Below, one piece after another: positions 24,894-32,466 of a stretch of DNA of 32,466 nucleotides. A program made the position numbers and the translations under genes. Numbering within the stretch: position 1 is the first letter of the stretch; each line of letters begins with the position of its first letter. Below the pieces are notes generated by a model. The model had not been told where the DNA came from. It made no database searches and saw only the letters and a list, made by a program, of their open reading frames with translations. This DNA comes from an uncultured Collinsella sp. (lineage in GTDB: Bacteria > Actinomycetota > Coriobacteriia > Coriobacteriales > Coriobacteriaceae): positions 1 through 32,466 of the forward strand of contig UQUL01000022.1 of NCBI GenBank assembly GCA_900544235.1, in the 5' to 3' direction.

Positions 24894-25765
24894 CCAATAG
24901 CTCGTTCAACGTCGAAGCCGATCAGCTCAAGACATATATCAAGGAGATGAACGGGCGTAAGCCCATGGCTCATATACGTAGCCTCCCCTCTCTCGACAAA
25001 CTCATCGGCGGTGTCGTGCCCGGAATCCTGACCATAGTCGGAGCGGCACCAGCCGCCGGCAAGACGACACTCCTCAAAGTCATCTCCGACGACCTCGCCT
25101 CCCAAGGCGTACCCACTGTCTTCTACTCCGCAGAACTCCCCGCGTATCGCATCGCCCAGAAGGGCATCACGCGCCTTGGCAACGGAGACTTCAGCCTTTC
25201 CGAGGCGACCGGAGCCGTCCCCGAGAAGCGGAAGGCATTTGAGCGCGCCTGCGCCACCTACGCCGAGACCGTAGCACCCAACTCGTGCATCATGGACGGT
25301 CAGACGTCCATGGAGGACCTCTGCCGTTGCATCGGTGACTGCATCCACGTCCGCGGCCAGCATCCCGCTCTCTTCGTTGACTACCTGCAGCTCATCGCCG
25401 CGACGTCCTTCGACGTCCGCGCGGAAGAGCGCGTCGTCATCACCGCCTGCGTGCAGGCACTCGGAAACATCGCCCGGACGTATGACGTCCCCGTCTTCCT
25501 GATCAGCAGCGTCGCACGAGACAAGTACAACGACGCGAACACCGAGCTCAACGTCTTCGCGGGCTCGCAGGGTATCGACTACGGCTCTGATAACGCCCTC
25601 TTCCTGCAGGTCGATGGCAAGGACAAAAAGGAGCGGAAATACAACTCAGAGCTTGACGTTCGTCCCCTGCTTGTTCGGGTCCTTAAGGCGCGTTATGGCA
25701 CGCTTGGTAGCACCAAGCTCATCTTCGACGCACCTCATGCCACCTTCTACGATCAGGAGAGTTAA
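24881..25765 (+). CDS. DnaB-like RecA-fold ATPase of the element
   Basis: This 294-residue protein matches the C-terminal RecA-like domain of replicative helicase DnaB without its N-terminal domain. Walker A is GAAPAAGKT (54-62), Walker B is ALFVDYLQLI with D167, and a segment ending SSVARDKY resembles the conserved sensor region near 205-213. The GTG start at 24881 follows GGAGG with 10-base spacing and overlaps the Xis-like gene. It lies next to mobC, so it may unwind DNA at transfer or support replication of the excised circle (inference). Confidence 0.8.
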   Translation: MQPVANSSFNVEADQLKTYIKEMNGRKPMAHIRSLPSLDKLIGGVVPGILTIVGAAPAAGKTTLLKVISDDLASQGVPTVFYSAELPAYRIAQKGITRLGNGDFSLSEATGAVPEKRKAFERACATYAETVAPNSCIMDGQTSMEDLCRCIGDCIHVRGQHPALFVDYLQLIAATSFDVRAEERVVITACVQALGNIARTYDVPVFLISSVARDKYNDANTELNVFAGSQGIDYGSDNALFLQVDGKDKKERKYNSELDVRPLLVRVLKARYGTLGSTKLIFDAPHATFYDQES

Positions 25766-25768
25766 GCC

Positions 25769-26113
25769 ATGCGCGGCAACGCAAAAACCGCGCACATCAA
25801 CGTCCGTATGACTGAGGAGGAGCGTGCCGCCATCATGGCGCGCTCCTCCGCTTTCGGCATAACTCCATCGGCGCTCATGCGCGAGTCCGCACTTCGCATC
25901 GGGGAGAAGCCCGCCAGGGTCGCCGACGAGGCGACGCTGCGGCAGATTCTTTATCAACTGAAAAAGGAGGGTGGGAACCTAAACCAGGCTTGTCACGCCC
26001 TCAACGCATACGGATCAGACGCGCAGACATCCCAGCAGCTTGCAGACGCCGTCCGCCTGGTGTCGAACACGGCGTCGCAGCTTTCAGCCCTCCTATCGAA
26101 AGCCAGGGAGTAA
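25769..26113 (+). CDS. mobC: MobC-like relaxosome accessory protein
   Basis: This 114-residue protein has an N-terminal ribbon-helix-helix (INVRMTEEERAAIMARSSAFG, with LMRESAL) and the MobC signature GGNLNQACHALN at about 71-82. MobC proteins bind oriT and help the relaxase melt and nick it. The start follows the previous stop by 3 bases and it ends 2 bases before the coupling-protein start, in one operon. Confidence 0.88.
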   Translation: MRGNAKTAHINVRMTEEERAAIMARSSAFGITPSALMRESALRIGEKPARVADEATLRQILYQLKKEGGNLNQACHALNAYGSDAQTSQQLADAVRLVSNTASQLSALLSKARE

Positions 26114-26115
26114 CC

Positions 26116-28032
26116 ATGAAAACGAAACTGCTTACAGCACTCGTATCATCCATTTTCCTAGCAGTCCTCGCATGCCCCGTGCTCGCCGCCCCCATCGACG
26201 CGTTCGTCGCCGGGTACGGGCTCGACACATCGGCAATCCCCGCAACGTTCGACGCGGGGACCGTCCTCGGCTGGTGGCTCTCGGGCGGGTTCGCCGCCTA
26301 TCCTCTCGGGGTCTTGTTCGTCTTCCTCCTTGCACTCTGCACCTGCGTCCTCATCGCCTACTCAAGTGCTCTCAAATCACGGGCCGAGGACGGCGGCGTG
26401 CTCGGCGACGCCCGCGTAAAGACGGGTCGCGAGGTCGTGAAGGGGTCCATGACCTGGGACGGCTCGACGATCCCATCGTCGCGCGGGTTCGTCTATGGTT
26501 TCACCAAATATCGCGGTAAGCCCTGCTATCTCTACGAGCCGAAGAAGATGATTTTCGTATCAGGGGCCACGGGGTCTGGAAAGTCGAGGTATTGCTATCT
26601 ACCGAGTATCGATTTGCTCTCCTACGGCGACGCCTCCAACGGCTCCGAGCCCGCGACCCTCGTCGTCTCAGACGTGAAGAACGAGCTCATAGAGCTCACG
26701 GGCGACGAGCTCGCCCGTCGCGGCTACCGCGTCCTCCTGCTCGACACGCAGCACCCCTATCGCGGCCAGATGTTCAACCCGCTCAAGCAGGTGCTCGACC
26801 TCCATGCCGAGGGCCGGGACCAGGAGGCAGAGCAGGCGGCGGACGCCATCGCGGAGCTCGTGGTGCAGGATGACGAGAAGGGCAAAGGCTCGCACTGGAC
26901 CGCCTCGGCCAGGGGCCTGCTCTCGGCCCTGGTCCTGCTGGTCTCCATGTCCGACGAGTGCCCTGTGGGATCGAAGCACCTCGCGACCGTCTGCGAGGTG
27001 CTGGACCGCGGCACCGAGGCGGAGGGCGACGACCCGTCCGAGCCCCTGAAGGCCGTCTTCCGCGCCCTGCCGAGCGGCCACCCCGCCAAGGGCAGGGCGT
27101 CGCAGTTCGTCTCCTCGGGCGGCAACGAGCTCAGGAGCATCCTCTCGACGCTCAAGGTCGCCCTGCGCCCGTTCTCCTCCGCCCCGGTCGCCTGGATGAC
27201 CTCCGGCTCCGACATCGACCCGCACACGGTGCTCACGGAGAAGAGCGCAGTATTCCTCCACGTACTCGATGAGGGCTCGCCCTACAACTGCATAGCGGCG
27301 ATATTCCTCTCCCAGCTCTGGGCTTCGGTCCAGGCGGTCGCGGACGTGAACGGCGGCAGGCTCCCCCGCCCCGTGCAGATTCTCGGCGACGAGTGGGGCA
27401 ACCTCCCCCGCGTCGAGTGCCTGCCCGCCCTACTCTCGCTTGGAAGGTCGTTACAAATCTATTGGACAGGGGCGTGTCAAGACATCTCCCAGCTCAATAA
27501 ATACGGCGAGCGAGACGGCCGTAGGAAGATCCTCGCGAACTGCGGAATCAAGGTCGCGATGAAGCTCGCCGAGGAGGAGGACCGCCGGTACTTCACCGAG
27601 CTCATCGGCAAGACCACGCGCCACACGCAGGGCACGAGCAACGGCAGGGCCGCGTCGGGCACATCCTCCTCGACGTCCTACAGCGAGAGCGCCGACGACG
27701 TGATACATCCCTGGGAGTGGCGTGGCATGGCCCCGGACCGGGACGGGATCATCGTCGTGAAGCACGCGGACAACGGGATGCCCGCGTGCCGAGCCGGGGT
27801 CTTCCGCTCCCCCGTCACCGACTGCACCAACACGCCCACAAGGGGGCACTTCGACCTCGGGACCCCCGAGCACGAGGCGGAGAGCCGTCGCGCCTACCAG
27901 CGCCGTCTCGACGAGTCCGCAACTGAGAAGATGCGCGAGGAGGTCCCGACCTGGTGCCCAGAGTGGCCCGAGCCGGAGAAGAAGAACGGGAGCAAGCCGA
28001 ACGGCAAGTTCAGCGGGCTCTCGCTCGACTAG
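26116..28032 (+). CDS. Type IV coupling protein, VirD4/TraG family
   Basis: This 638-residue conjugation ATPase links the relaxosome to the mating channel. It has two N-terminal hydrophobic segments (about 5-25 and 60-82), Walker A GATGSGKS (150-157) and Walker B QILGDEWGNL with D425/E426, plus a C-terminal tail that is polar and Lys/Pro-rich. The frame is open further upstream, but ATG 26116 has GGGAG 5 bases away and gives the proper membrane N-terminus. An all-alpha domain lies between the Walker motifs, as in TraG. It is in operon with mobC and the relaxase. Confidence 0.93.
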   Translation: MKTKLLTALVSSIFLAVLACPVLAAPIDAFVAGYGLDTSAIPATFDAGTVLGWWLSGGFAAYPLGVLFVFLLALCTCVLIAYSSALKSRAEDGGVLGDARVKTGREVVKGSMTWDGSTIPSSRGFVYGFTKYRGKPCYLYEPKKMIFVSGATGSGKSRYCYLPSIDLLSYGDASNGSEPATLVVSDVKNELIELTGDELARRGYRVLLLDTQHPYRGQMFNPLKQVLDLHAEGRDQEAEQAADAIAELVVQDDEKGKGSHWTASARGLLSALVLLVSMSDECPVGSKHLATVCEVLDRGTEAEGDDPSEPLKAVFRALPSGHPAKGRASQFVSSGGNELRSILSTLKVALRPFSSAPVAWMTSGSDIDPHTVLTEKSAVFLHVLDEGSPYNCIAAIFLSQLWASVQAVADVNGGRLPRPVQILGDEWGNLPRVECLPALLSLGRSLQIYWTGACQDISQLNKYGERDGRRKILANCGIKVAMKLAEEEDRRYFTELIGKTTRHTQGTSNGRAASGTSSSTSYSESADDVIHPWEWRGMAPDRDGIIVVKHADNGMPACRAGVFRSPVTDCTNTPTRGHFDLGTPEHEAESRRAYQRRLDESATEKMREEVPTWCPEWPEPEKKNGSKPNGKFSGLSLD

Positions 28033-28042
28033 GGAGGCGACC

Positions 28043-28981
28043 ATGACGGCGATAAAGCAGACGAGCGTCTGCAGCGAGAAGCACCTCGCGAGACTCAGGG
28101 ATTACCTCTCCTGGGACCGCGACAAGGCGCTCGCCCACGGCACGCAGAACATCATCGACGATGACCGCTGGTTTCAGGAGATGGCGGACACGAGGGCGGC
28201 CATGGGTCACGACAGGCCCGGCAAGGCCGGTGCCAGGTGTACCTACATGCAGCACCAGATACTCGGGTTCCTCCCCGACGAGTGCGACCTCAACGGCGGG
28301 AAGATGACGCCGGAGCTGTGCATACGCTATGCGAGGGAGTACGTGGCCGAGCGCTACCCCAACCAGGAGGTCGTGATGGTGCTGCACCGTGAACGCTGCC
28401 GCGCGGACGCCACCGACCGCTACGCCGTGCACCTCGGCATCAACCGCAGCGATCTGGAGACTGGCCGAAGGCTCGACGAGGGCCCCGCCCGAAAGGCGGC
28501 GGCATCACGCGTGAAGACCGTCCGTACCCTGGACGAAAGGTACGGCCTCAGGCAGCTTGAGCGCGGCAAGGCCAACTCGCGCGTCCACGCGAGGCAACCC
28601 GGCACGGAAGAGCGCGACATGGCCCGAAAGGGGCAGGCCGAGCGCTCGGAGAACGCCCGCATCCGCGTCGCGGTCGCCCGCCGAATCGAGGAGGTCGGGC
28701 GCATGCGCGTCTGCCCCGACCGGATGGGCGAGCTTGAGCGGCGGCTCAAGCGGGACGGCATCGAGCTCGCCAGGTCGAAGGGCGGGAGCCTCCAGTACCG
28801 CTTCCCCTCGAAGTCTCTCGGGGGCATGAGGAAGGTCAACGGCGGAAGGCTCGGCTTTGCCGTCGACCACTCGACAGGCATCGCCGTCCGCTTCACGCTG
28901 CGCGGGATAGCGACGGCGATGCGGGCGTTCTGGGAGCTTGAGCGCAGGGCGCTGGAGAACCAGAACGGCCGAGACGACTGA
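28043..28981 (+). CDS. Relaxase/mobilization nuclease, MOBP-like with altered histidine motif
   Basis: This 312-residue protein begins like Coriobacteriia relaxases (RLRDYLSWDRDKAL; Y21 candidate nucleophile) and has MQHQILGF with H71 followed by a helix (about 89-103) and then VVMVLHRE. The third motif, normally HxxHxH before xxxN, reads DRYAVHLGIN, so only H130 of the three metal ligands is kept. The phrase SDLETGRRL that follows is typical of the family. A basic C-terminal domain follows. The start has a GGGAGGCG site. It may be a variant family or an impaired relaxase. Confidence 0.8.
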   Translation: MTAIKQTSVCSEKHLARLRDYLSWDRDKALAHGTQNIIDDDRWFQEMADTRAAMGHDRPGKAGARCTYMQHQILGFLPDECDLNGGKMTPELCIRYAREYVAERYPNQEVVMVLHRERCRADATDRYAVHLGINRSDLETGRRLDEGPARKAAASRVKTVRTLDERYGLRQLERGKANSRVHARQPGTEERDMARKGQAERSENARIRVAVARRIEEVGRMRVCPDRMGELERRLKRDGIELARSKGGSLQYRFPSKSLGGMRKVNGGRLGFAVDHSTGIAVRFTLRGIATAMRAFWELERRALENQNGRDD

Positions 28982-28987
28982 GCATTT

Positions 28988-29024
28988 GGGCCGGGACGCA
29001 ACAGGCGTCCCGGCCCCTTCTTTT
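28988..29024 (+). terminator. Intrinsic terminator of the transfer operon
   Basis: GGGCCGGGACGC (28988-28999) pairs perfectly with GCGTCCCGGCCC (29005-29016), loop AACAG, followed by CTTCTTTT. It lies 6 bases after the relaxase stop. Confidence 0.92.
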
Positions 29025-29029
29025 GCCCT

Positions 29030-29516
29030 TCGGTGAGAGCGACCTCGGAGCGGTTCGCCGTCCCGCCGCAGGCGGGCAAGATGATTCCGTGCAACGGAAT
29101 CCATATCTTGCCTGCACGGAGCGAGCCGGTTGCCCAAGGCAACGCGAGCCCGGGCAGGTGAGCGCCGGTTGAGCCGACGCCGAGGAGACGCGACCCATGG
29201 GGAGCGTCGTACGACGGCGCTCGGCGACCCGGCGCGAGAGGCCCAGCCCGGCGACCACGGCGGAGCGATGGCGACTTCTGGAAGCCATCGAGCGCAGCCG
29301 TTCGGCGGGCTGGGCCGGCGTGAGCGGAGGCGGACGAAACGCGACCCTGGGGAGCGTTGCCAGGGAGCCGCAGCGAGAGCGACGCCGTGCGTCGCGGGGG
29401 TCCCGCCCATAAGCGGGACCCGTCGGCCGCAAGGCCGATTGCCACACCTCGGCCTTCTCGGCCTGCGCGTCGGGGAGGAGTCGGCAAGTAGCCTCTCCCC
29501 GATTCACGACGGAGAC
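29030..29516. other. Noncoding structured region, candidate transfer-origin region
   Basis: No gene is supported in these 487 bases, although spurious frames run through because the DNA is GC-rich. It holds the dyad at 29068-29115, ten copies of GAGCG, a perfect 9-bp hairpin at 29398-29421 (GGGTCCCGC with GCGGGACCC), a CGGCC-GCAA-GGCCG hairpin just after it, and a weak stem at 29470-29502 near the end of the minus-strand cargo gene. A region this size downstream of a relaxase gene is a usual place for oriT. Confidence 0.55.
29068..29115. repeat. oriT-like nested inverted repeat
   Basis: Three nested arm pairs are seen: GCAGG (29068-29072) with CCTGC (29111-29115), CAAGAT (29077-29082) with ATCTTG (29105-29110), and GATTCCG (29083-29089) with CGGAATC (29095-29101), around loop TGCAA. 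One side carries a 3-base bulge. There is no T-tract, which argues against a terminator. Nested dyads of this kind are common in oriT sites next to relaxase genes. Confidence 0.55.
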
Positions 29517-31286
29517 CTAAAGCCGCTCGTACGCCCCCTTCACCAGCTCGCCCATAAGCTGCCTTCGCTTGCCTAGGAACTCCTCGTAATCGAGGTTCTC
29601 GAACCCAACGGGCAGGGCATGCTCCTCGCAGTTGCGGCGATACTCGTCCTCCCCCAGCGCGTCGCGATACCTACGAACGTACTCGTTCGGGGCGTCATCC
29701 GAGATGTAGATGTTGTTCTGGTAGTCAACGAGGGTGAAGTTGCCTCGGTTGCTACGCTGCGAAAGGTAGCCCTTGGCCTTTAGATAGTTATCTGGGAACA
29801 GATGGTGCTTGTCCAGGGCCTTCTTGGAACCCGACGAGCCGGTAAGCAGCAGTTGAGAAAGAGGGGCCGTGCTGAACAGCGCCTTGGCACCGAGCACGAC
29901 CTGGGCCGCGACGAAGCCCCACCAGGTCGGACCCGTCGCCTCGTTTGCGTCGAGGGAGCTGGGCAGCGTGATAGAGAAATAATCGTCCGTCATGATGGCG
30001 GCGAGCCTACGGTCGAAGTACGCCCGGAACTCATCGGCTGTCTCAAGGCGCGAGACGTCGTTAAGCTGCTGCTCGAATTCGGATTCGAAGGACCCCACAT
30101 AGAGCCCCGTTATGGCTGCGGCGAAATACCAGCGTCGCACGAGCCTGCGCACAGCCAACGGCTCCATACCGAACTCGTAGCGCCCGATAAGGTAAAACGC
30201 ATAACAGAACATGAGCGCATTGCCCGACCCCACCTGGTCAGAACAGACATAGCCCGCCTCCGCCAGCGTGTTGATGAAGGCATGCCAGTTGTTCAAATCG
30301 AGCACGAGATCGAGGGCGCGGCCGAACGTGGCAAAGTTCTCGGCCCGCGTCTCGGGCGTTGTTTCCTTTGTCTTGAGATCTCTTCCACGAAGAATCTGGT
30401 AGGCGTAACGCAGGCGACCCCTCTTGAATCCCACGCCCACCGTCGCGCGGATGATGTGCGTCGGCGAGAGAGTCATGAGCGGGTTGTACGAGGTGCCCTT
30501 TGCAGGCGCATAGCTCATGGCGCAGAATCCCTCGATACGCTCCCTCATGGCGGGTTCATAGACGGAAAGCAAGGTCATGATGAAGTCATCCTGCTTAAGT
30601 GCCTGTCCCTGCGAGTTCACGCGCACGAAGATGTCCGATACGGTCTCCTCGTCAGCCGATTCGGAAATCTCCAACGTCGGCAGAAGATAGCGCTCAAGCC
30701 CGAGCAATGCGTTGAGCCCGTTCTCGACGGCGTCCTCGCCGTCATCGTCGAGTTCCGGTTCACCCTTCTTGGCATTTGCCTCGTTAAGGCGCTTTATGAA
30801 CGCCCTGCGATAAGCGCTCAGTTTGTTATCGTGGTTCGCCGCGAAGGCCTCGGACACATCTGGCACGTAACGCGCGTCCCTCTCAGTCGAGGCGTCGGCA
30901 TTCTTGAATGCGCGCGCGATGGGGTCGTAGGCGATCCTCACCGTACGCTCCCTGAAGTTCTTATCTCGCACGGGCACGCCGTACAGCGAGCTCAGGAGAG
31001 CGGTGAGCCTCTGCTGTCCGTCGATGACAAGGGACTTGGGGACGGCATATGTCTTTTGGTTCGAGCCTATGGCAGACCTCTTGCCCGCGTCGTCGCTCGG
31101 AGAGTCCCACAGCATCACATAGCCGATAGGGTATCCGCGAAGCATGGAATCAAGCAGATCGCGAACCTTTTCATTGCCCCACACGAAAGGCCGTTGCAGA
31201 TCAGGCAGGCCAATCTTGCCCGTCTGAACATCCTTCAGGATGTTACCGACCTCCAGCGATATGGGATTGTAGATAGAGTTGGGCAC
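29517..31286 (-). CDS. DUF262 (GmrS/ParB-like) protein with C-terminal HNH nuclease motif
   Basis: This 589-residue protein has an N-terminal DUF262 domain: LPDLQRPFVW (27-36) and the nucleotide-binding signature IDGQQRLTAL (88-97). The C-terminal region has an HNH-type (DUF1524-like) motif LDKHHLFPDNY (491-501) followed by NRGNFTLVDYQNNIYIS (513-529). This arrangement matches GmrSD-like type IV restriction proteins, here in one chain. The GTG start shares its first base with the stop of the upstream methyltransferase gene (TAGTG), so the two are tightly coupled and probably act together. The likely role is NTP-dependent cleavage of foreign or modified DNA. Confidence 0.85.
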   Translation of the reverse strand: MPNSIYNPISLEVGNILKDVQTGKIGLPDLQRPFVWGNEKVRDLLDSMLRGYPIGYVMLWDSPSDDAGKRSAIGSNQKTYAVPKSLVIDGQQRLTALLSSLYGVPVRDKNFRERTVRIAYDPIARAFKNADASTERDARYVPDVSEAFAANHDNKLSAYRRAFIKRLNEANAKKGEPELDDDGEDAVENGLNALLGLERYLLPTLEISESADEETVSDIFVRVNSQGQALKQDDFIMTLLSVYEPAMRERIEGFCAMSYAPAKGTSYNPLMTLSPTHIIRATVGVGFKRGRLRYAYQILRGRDLKTKETTPETRAENFATFGRALDLVLDLNNWHAFINTLAEAGYVCSDQVGSGNALMFCYAFYLIGRYEFGMEPLAVRRLVRRWYFAAAITGLYVGSFESEFEQQLNDVSRLETADEFRAYFDRRLAAIMTDDYFSITLPSSLDANEATGPTWWGFVAAQVVLGAKALFSTAPLSQLLLTGSSGSKKALDKHHLFPDNYLKAKGYLSQRSNRGNFTLVDYQNNIYISDDAPNEYVRRYRDALGEDEYRRNCEEHALPVGFENLDYEEFLGKRRQLMGELVKGAYERL

Positions 31287-32466
31287 TATAGTTCACCAAC
31301 TTTCTCGGCGTAGAGGTTGAAGAGATGGGCTACGATCTTCTCCTCGTCCCCGCCGAAGTCGACGCCATAGGCAGCTTCAACAGCAGCGTCGAGCGCCTTA
31401 TGCGCGGAAATCAGCTCGGGGAAGAACGTCTCGTTCTTGGGATCGTACATGTCCGCAAGCGTCGCACCCTCCTGGACGTCTCGGGCGTCGAGCACGGCCT
31501 GGGCGCAGCGTTCAACCTCGTTCCTTTGCTCTTCACTGGGCTCGGGCCAGACGAAGTTGTTGTAGACGATTCCGCCGGAATAGCGGTAATCGGATTTGAG
31601 CCGCCCCGCGACCGTGCGCATCCATGCGTTGTGGAGCTGTGACTGAAGGACGCCAAAGTGATAGAGCGTCGCATTGGGTATTAGAAACACCAAGTCACTG
31701 CACAACGTCTCAGATCCGACAAACCCCATAGGGATATACCTTCTACGCTCTGACGAGACTTTGGGGACAATGATGGCAGTCGAATTAGGAATGATTTCAG
31801 TACCGAAATGGTTCGGCCTCTCGGCTGCTTTCAAGGTCTGCTTCCTCGAGCTACTCAGGCGGTAGTTTCTAACGTTCTCGATTCTCTCCCTACAACAAGG
31901 AAGGCCCTTGAGATCGGCCCACGAAGCCTCCCCCAACCACAGGCACCATCTCTCAATACCCCGTATGAACTCCTGCGATCCAAGCCATTTATGAAAGTAC
32001 TTCTCAGCCGCGGGCTCTTTCGAAAGGAACGCCGCCTTCTCCTCCGGTGTGAACAGATAGTTGCCGCCATCAATCGGTTGAGAGCCGATACCGATAGCGG
32101 GCACGTCCGACAAAGGCTTGCTTCTGTTCCAGATGAAAGCGTCGGGCGCGTTCTTCAGATAGGCGTTGAGCCGAGGAACGGCAATCCGGTCTTCGTCAGA
32201 ATCGGGCGTCGCATGATAGAAGAGCGTCTTGTTCCCCGCTTCGCGGGAGAACCCGACGATGACGCAGAACACGTGTGCCTTATCCGCCGCCTCGTTGTCC
32301 CAACGGAACGTGTTGTGAGCGAAGTCGATGTGTATCTCCATGTCATGGAGGGGTTTCCAGAGGTTGGCGACCTGCTCCCCCTGGCAGATGGAGTTAGTCG
32401 AGACCAGGGCACAGCGCGTGCGCTTTCCCTGCGTGAACCTCGCGGCCTTCATGTACCAGGCCCCGC
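31286..32466 (-). CDS. MmeI-like DNA methyltransferase/restriction enzyme, C-terminal part
   Basis: The gene is cut by the right edge: the frame is open from the last bases (AWYMKAARF) to TAG at 31286, giving 392 residues. ALVSTNSICQGEQV and HIDFAHNTFRWDNEA belong to the methylase core after the NPPF motif; the middle corresponds to the target-recognition region, and YRYSGGIVYNNFVWPEP is the MmeI C-terminal domain. The MmeI/type IIL family methylates adenine and often carries its own N-terminal nuclease; that part is not visible here. The first visible ATG (32452) is internal. It is the upstream partner of the DUF262 gene. Confidence 0.88.
   Translation of the reverse strand, partial: GAWYMKAARFTQGKRTRCALVSTNSICQGEQVANLWKPLHDMEIHIDFAHNTFRWDNEAADKAHVFCVIVGFSREAGNKTLFYHATPDSDEDRIAVPRLNAYLKNAPDAFIWNRSKPLSDVPAIGIGSQPIDGGNYLFTPEEKAAFLSKEPAAEKYFHKWLGSQEFIRGIERWCLWLGEASWADLKGLPCCRERIENVRNYRLSSSRKQTLKAAERPNHFGTEIIPNSTAIIVPKVSSERRRYIPMGFVGSETLCSDLVFLIPNATLYHFGVLQSQLHNAWMRTVAGRLKSDYRYSGGIVYNNFVWPEPSEEQRNEVERCAQAVLDARDVQEGATLADMYDPKNETFFPELISAHKALDAAVEAAYGVDFGGDEEKIVAHLFNLYAEKVGEL

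Larger units (their letters stand above)
22053..32466. mobile_element. Integrative conjugative or mobilizable element, left part
   Basis: A tRNA 3' fragment, tyrosine integrase, Xis-like HTH protein, DnaB-like ATPase, MobC-like protein, VirD4-type coupling protein and relaxase occur in series, followed by likely defence cargo. No mating-channel (VirB4/VirB6-like) genes are present up to the window edge, so it may be a full ICE with the channel further right or a mobilizable element using another channel. The right boundary is not seen. Confidence 0.85.

Noticed and set aside
28420..29507. Long minus-strand frames opposite the relaxase and across the noncoding region
   Set aside because: The composition is Arg/Ser/Pro-rich with no domain and no ribosome site; they arise from GC-rich DNA without stops.
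29130..29576. A 148-codon plus-strand frame in the candidate oriT region
   Set aside because: It lacks a Shine-Dalgarno, is low complexity, ends inside the DUF262 gene and consists largely of the repeated GAGCG motif and hairpins.
29802..31313. A 503-codon plus-strand frame opposite the DUF262 gene
   Set aside because: It is antisense to a protein with clear DUF262 and HNH motifs and has no recognisable domain of its own.

Overview
The window is high-GC DNA from an actinobacterium. The combination of a FhaA/FhaB/PstP/RodA/PBP/PknB growth cluster, a dnaX-ybaB-recR group and a Coriobacteriia-style integrated conjugative element suggests class Coriobacteriia, most likely Collinsella or a close relative. 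This assignment is inferred from gene content and sequence style only.

Layout. (1) Positions 1-2400 are a nest of insertion-sequence debris: the right end of one IS21-like element, a second IS21-like element with a 5'-truncated istA and an intact istB, and the C-terminal part of an IS110-family transposase that the second IS21 interrupts. (2) Positions 2421-6109, minus strand, form a three-gene operon: a membrane-anchored protein with a Ser/Gly linker, a Ser/Thr kinase with four membrane helices, and an FHA-domain protein. (3) Positions 6355-10602, minus strand, carry dnaX, ybaB and recR; a small membrane protein gene on the plus strand sits between dnaX and ybaB. (4) Positions 10719-21770, plus strand, carry a YcxB-like membrane protein and then the growth/division signalling cluster: polytopic Ser/Thr kinase, fhaA, fhaB, PP2C phosphatase, a single protein joining a RodA-type SEDS glycosyltransferase to a class B penicillin-binding protein, and a PASTA kinase (PknB). 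A strong terminator closes the cluster. (5) From about 22053 to the right edge lies one end of an integrative conjugative or mobilizable element. It is bounded by a 3' tRNA fragment (best read as tRNA-Arg, anticodon CCT) and carries a tyrosine integrase, a small HTH/Xis-like protein, a DnaB-like ATPase, a MobC-like protein, a VirD4/TraG coupling protein, a relaxase with an altered histidine motif, a structured oriT-like noncoding region, and a cargo pair of a DUF262/HNH protein and an MmeI-like methyltransferase. The last gene runs off the window.

How the genes work together. The growth cluster contains the writer (two kinases), eraser (PP2C) and readers (two FHA proteins) of Ser/Thr phosphorylation next to the wall-building enzyme they probably control. 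The separate minus-strand kinase-FHA-surface protein operon looks like a second phospho-signalling module. In the element, int, the Xis-like gene and the att region would handle excision and integration; MobC, relaxase, coupling protein and the noncoding region would handle transfer; and the methyltransferase/DUF262 pair is probably defence cargo. No type IV secretion channel genes are in the window, and the element's far end, where an intact tRNA-Arg is expected, lies outside.
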